Assembly (NCBI RefSeq): GCF_002368115.1
Contig: NZ_AP018316.1
Coordinates: 2,072,058 to 2,136,057, forward strand
From: Dolichospermum compactum NIES-806
GTDB lineage: Bacteria > Cyanobacteriota > Cyanobacteriia > Cyanobacteriales > Nostocaceae
Direction: 5' to 3'
DNA: 64,000 nucleotides
A program made the position numbers and the translations under genes. This document shows, in pieces, positions 61,701 to 64,000 of this stretch (within the stretch, counting starts at the first letter, position 1; every line of letters begins with the position of its first letter). The notes beneath the pieces were generated by a model. It ran no database searches, had not been told where the DNA came from, and saw only the letters and a program-made list of their open reading frames with translations.

Positions 61701-62278
61701 GCATTATTATTCAGTATAGCAATTCTCGTTCTCATGAAATACAATGGAGGGCGCAGGCCTTGTATCCCTACGGGTTTAGCGATAAGAAACTGTACCTCAT
61801 AACATCAGGAAGTGCTGTAGCGTAAAACCCATAACCCAACTGGGAATGATAGCGTAGCGTGGCTTTAGCCATATTCCCAGTCTTGTAGCAGAAGTTGTCT
61901 TTAGTTGTCTTTTGATGACTAAAAGAACTAGAAAATTTTTGAATGTGCTTAGTTTACTTTAGTGAATTTCAGTTCCAGGTGGGGCTGTCAGCCAAACAAA
62001 TAAGCTATCTGTAGCTTAAGTTGACACATATCAGCTTTTGCTTTACTCCTACAAATCTAGTACAGCACGGCGTAAATAAATCAACCATTCTTAATCGCCA
62101 AAAAGCTTGCCAAATATTGCTTTTGACTTTTGACGAACGCCTTGCGGTACTAGGGTTTTCGTGATTTTACAAAAGTCTATGTCCCAACCGTTTTGAGCAT
62201 ATTAGTTGAATAACATTTAAAAGTTACAAATTTTAATTTATTATGAAACTTAAATAAGTTGTTTATATTTAATCACCT
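61701..62278. other. Repeat-rich gap before cofH
   Basis: No gene. It holds a hairpin (ACTGGGAAT ... ATTCCCAGT, 61838-61885), one end of the GTGTCAACTTAAGC element (62014-62046), and the third CTAG-flanked MITE (62057-62153). The last 120 bases, AT-rich, should contain the cofH promoter. Confidence 0.55.
62057..62153. mobile_element. CTAG-flanked MITE, copy 3
   Basis: Begins CTAGTACAGCACGGCGTAAA and ends GCCTTGCGGTACTAG, with two TTTTGAC units; otherwise close to copy 1, with about 80 percent similarity by eye in the left half. Confidence 0.8.
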
Positions 62279-63442
62279 GTGACTACTATAACTTTTGAAT
62301 CTATTCTACAATCGGCTTTGGCAGAGGATAATATATCCCCAGATTATGGAGTATTTTTACTAAAACAAACTGACCCACAGGCGATCGCTCAAATTCAGTC
62401 TACAGCAAATCAACTCCGTCAAAAACAAGTTGGTAATACTGTTACTTACATAATTAATCGTAATATTAATTTTACTAACATTTGTGAGCAACATTGCAGT
62501 TTTTGTGCATTCCGCCGGGATGATGGTGATGCAGATGCTTACTGGTTAAATTCGGCGCAGATTTTGGAAAAAGCTACAGATGCAGTGCGTCGAGGAGCAA
62601 CGGAAATATGTATGCAAGGGGGATTACACCCACAAGCGCAAATTAACGGTAAGTCTTTACCCTATTATCTCAAACTGGTAAAAACCATTAAGGACGAATT
62701 TTCTCACCTGCATTTACACGCTTTTTCGCCCCAAGAAGTCCAATTTATTGCCAGATTAGATGGAATTTCTTATGCTGATGTGATTAAGGCTTTGCGAGAT
62801 GCTGGTGTCGGTTCTATGCCCGGAACAGCCGCAGAAGTGCTAGATGATGAAGTCAGACGGGTATTGTGTCCAGAAAAGATTGATACAGCCACTTGGTTAG
62901 AAATTGTCAGTACAGCCCATCAGTTGGGCGTACCTACTACGAGTACCATTTTGTCTGGACATATTGAAACCCCAGAACAGCAAATTGGTCATTTAGAAAA
63001 ATTGAGATCGCTCCAACAAACAGCCATAGAAAAAGGCTATCCTGCTAGAATTACCGAATTTATTGTCTTACCCTTCGTTGGTCAAGAAGCCCCTAAATCC
63101 TTACGCAAAAAGGTAGGAAGAGACCAACCAATTCTCGCTGATTCCCTATTACTAACTGCTGTAGCTAGAATTTATCTGGGAAATTACATCCCCAATCACC
63201 AACCAAGCTGGGTAAAGCTAGGACTAGACGGTGCGACAACAGCCTTAAATTGGGGTTGTAATGATATCGGTGGCACGTTAATGGAAGAACACATTACCAC
63301 AATGGCTGGGGCTGTCGGTGGTACTTGCATGGAAGTAGAAACTTTACAAAATGCAATAACTTCTTTGAAAAGACCCTACCAACAACGGGATACTTTATAT
63401 CGGGTAATGGGTAATTGGGGACAACTAACAACTGACAACTAA
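62279..63442 (+). CDS. cofH: FO synthase subunit CofH
   Basis: GTG at 62279 gives 387 residues. Radical SAM motif CEQHCSFC with FRRDDGDADAYW, EICMQGGLHP, then the CofH signature LHAFSPQEVQF and GSMPGTAAEVLDD. It joins tyrosine-derived and pyrimidine parts to give the deazaflavin FO precursor, used by cyanobacterial photolyases. cofG is not in the window. Confidence 0.95.
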   Translation: MTTITFESILQSALAEDNISPDYGVFLLKQTDPQAIAQIQSTANQLRQKQVGNTVTYIINRNINFTNICEQHCSFCAFRRDDGDADAYWLNSAQILEKATDAVRRGATEICMQGGLHPQAQINGKSLPYYLKLVKTIKDEFSHLHLHAFSPQEVQFIARLDGISYADVIKALRDAGVGSMPGTAAEVLDDEVRRVLCPEKIDTATWLEIVSTAHQLGVPTTSTILSGHIETPEQQIGHLEKLRSLQQTAIEKGYPARITEFIVLPFVGQEAPKSLRKKVGRDQPILADSLLLTAVARIYLGNYIPNHQPSWVKLGLDGATTALNWGCNDIGGTLMEEHITTMAGAVGGTCMEVETLQNAITSLKRPYQQRDTLYRVMGNWGQLTTDN

Positions 63443-63518
63443 CAACTAACAACTGACCTATTCCCCATATACCGATTCAAGATAGGATGGATTTTGATTT
63501 ACTTGTTTTTTTTACTTA

Positions 63519-63923
63519 ATGCTTATGAAAAGCTACTGGTCGCGTCTGCTTTCTCTAGTTTTAGTTTTAGTTATCGGTTTAGTTGGCTGTGGTGGTAGTC
63601 CAGATAGTTTAACCGGGGATTATCGTCAAGATACCTTAACTGTAGTCAATACGTTGAGACAAACCCTAGAATTACCTCAAGATTCTCCAGATAAAGCCGC
63701 ACTTGAAGCAGAAGCCCGTCAAAAAATCAATGACTTTTCGGCTCGCTACCAACGGAATACTTCTGTTTTGGCTCTTAACTCTTTTACCACCATGCGAACA
63801 GCCCTCAATTCCCTTGCAGGACACTACAGTTCTTATCCTAATCGTCCCGTTCCTGAAAAGCTGAAAAAACGTCTGGATGCTGAATTTAAGCAAGTAGAAG
63901 CATCCTTAAGACGTGGTGCTTAA
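63519..63923 (+). CDS. psb27: Photosystem II assembly lipoprotein Psb27
   Basis: ATG at 63519 (63525 is possible). 134 residues: signal peptide with lipobox LVGCGGSPDSLTGDY, then a four-helix bundle with DTLTVVNTLRQTLELP and KLKKRLDAEFKQVEASLRRG. Psb27 binds CP43 in the lumen during photosystem II repair. Normal length and ending. Confidence 0.95.
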   Translation: MLMKSYWSRLLSLVLVLVIGLVGCGGSPDSLTGDYRQDTLTVVNTLRQTLELPQDSPDKAALEAEARQKINDFSARYQRNTSVLALNSFTTMRTALNSLAGHYSSYPNRPVPEKLKKRLDAEFKQVEASLRRGA

Positions 63924-64000
63924 TTTATGTCTCAAGAATAGTAGGGGCGGGGTTTCCCCGCCCAGGGTTCCACCTAAAAATCCCCAAATTTAGTTATCTT
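63924..64000. repeat. GTAGGGGCGGGG palindrome
   Basis: GTAGGGGCGGGGTTTCCCCG at 63941 forms a hairpin downstream of psb27. The same unit is found at 20919 and 32091. Confidence 0.7.

Noticed and set aside
61838..61885. Hairpin as a small RNA gene
   Set aside because: It is one of many similar CTGGGAAT palindromes in gaps; no promoter or terminator pattern supports a gene.
1..64000. tRNA, rRNA or riboswitch genes
   Set aside because: No T-loop/CCA pattern, rRNA stretch or known riboswitch core was recognised by eye; a covariance-model scan would be needed to exclude them.

Overview
The window is chromosomal DNA of a filamentous, probably heterocyst-forming cyanobacterium (order Nostocales). 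Direct signs are cytochrome b6f (petN), cytochrome c6, Psb27 and a Psb35-like protein, a CofH enzyme, a HetZ-family regulator, many HIP1-type GCGATCGC octamers, an AT-rich composition, and a high load of short palindromic repeats and miniature transposable elements. That combination resembles the Anabaena/Dolichospermum/Aphanizomenon group, but the genus is inferred, not shown.

Layout. 0-9.8 kb: a cut-off nucleoside monophosphate kinase, a corrinoid-adenosyltransferase-like protein with a ruined Walker A loop, dCTP deaminase carrying a full-length intein, a small gene whose end was replaced by a 102-bp MITE, a thymidylate-synthase-like fusion, then grpE - truncated dnaK - dnaJ - TusA-like - rsgA. 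9.8-14.4 kb: accessory and decaying DNA with toxin-antitoxin genes and fragments, a vapC split by a small hairpin-ended element, and a broken formylglycine-generating-enzyme-like gene. 14.4-28.1 kb: mostly core genes (GH57 branching enzyme, Psb35-like, polA, DUF5895-like, double phosphatase, dapF, CPA2 antiporter, purD), with an hsdR fragment, a second identical copy of the 102-bp MITE and a small double-glycine-type peptide. 28.1-30.3 kb: an ISH3-like insertion sequence with its ends. 30.5-39.3 kb: tmk-holB, VOC protein, remains of a restriction-modification locus, a petJ operon, stress-type small membrane proteins, tex. 39.4-42.8 kb: a graveyard of polyketide synthase fragments, two of them split by MITEs, around a lectin-like gene. 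43-64 kb: tldD/tldE, a flippase-like protein, larC, a Sua5/YrdC protein, HetZ-related protein, an orphan Dam-type methylase, DUF751, rbfA, petN with a small membrane partner, a P-type ATPase, two cell-surface glycan genes, cofH and psb27.

How the genes fit together. dcd, the ThyA-like protein and tmk all serve dTTP supply; grpE/dnaK/dnaJ form a chaperone operon whose DnaK has lost its ATPase part; rsgA and rbfA act in 30S assembly; tldD/tldE form a peptide-processing protease pair; petN, petJ, psb27 and Psb35-like belong to photosynthetic electron transport.

The most striking theme is transposition by very small elements. At least three families can be proven by target-site duplications or by restoring an interrupted reading frame. 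Several more inverted-repeat elements, a four-copy perfect palindrome family with GATC at both ends, and an orphan Dam-type methylase are also present.
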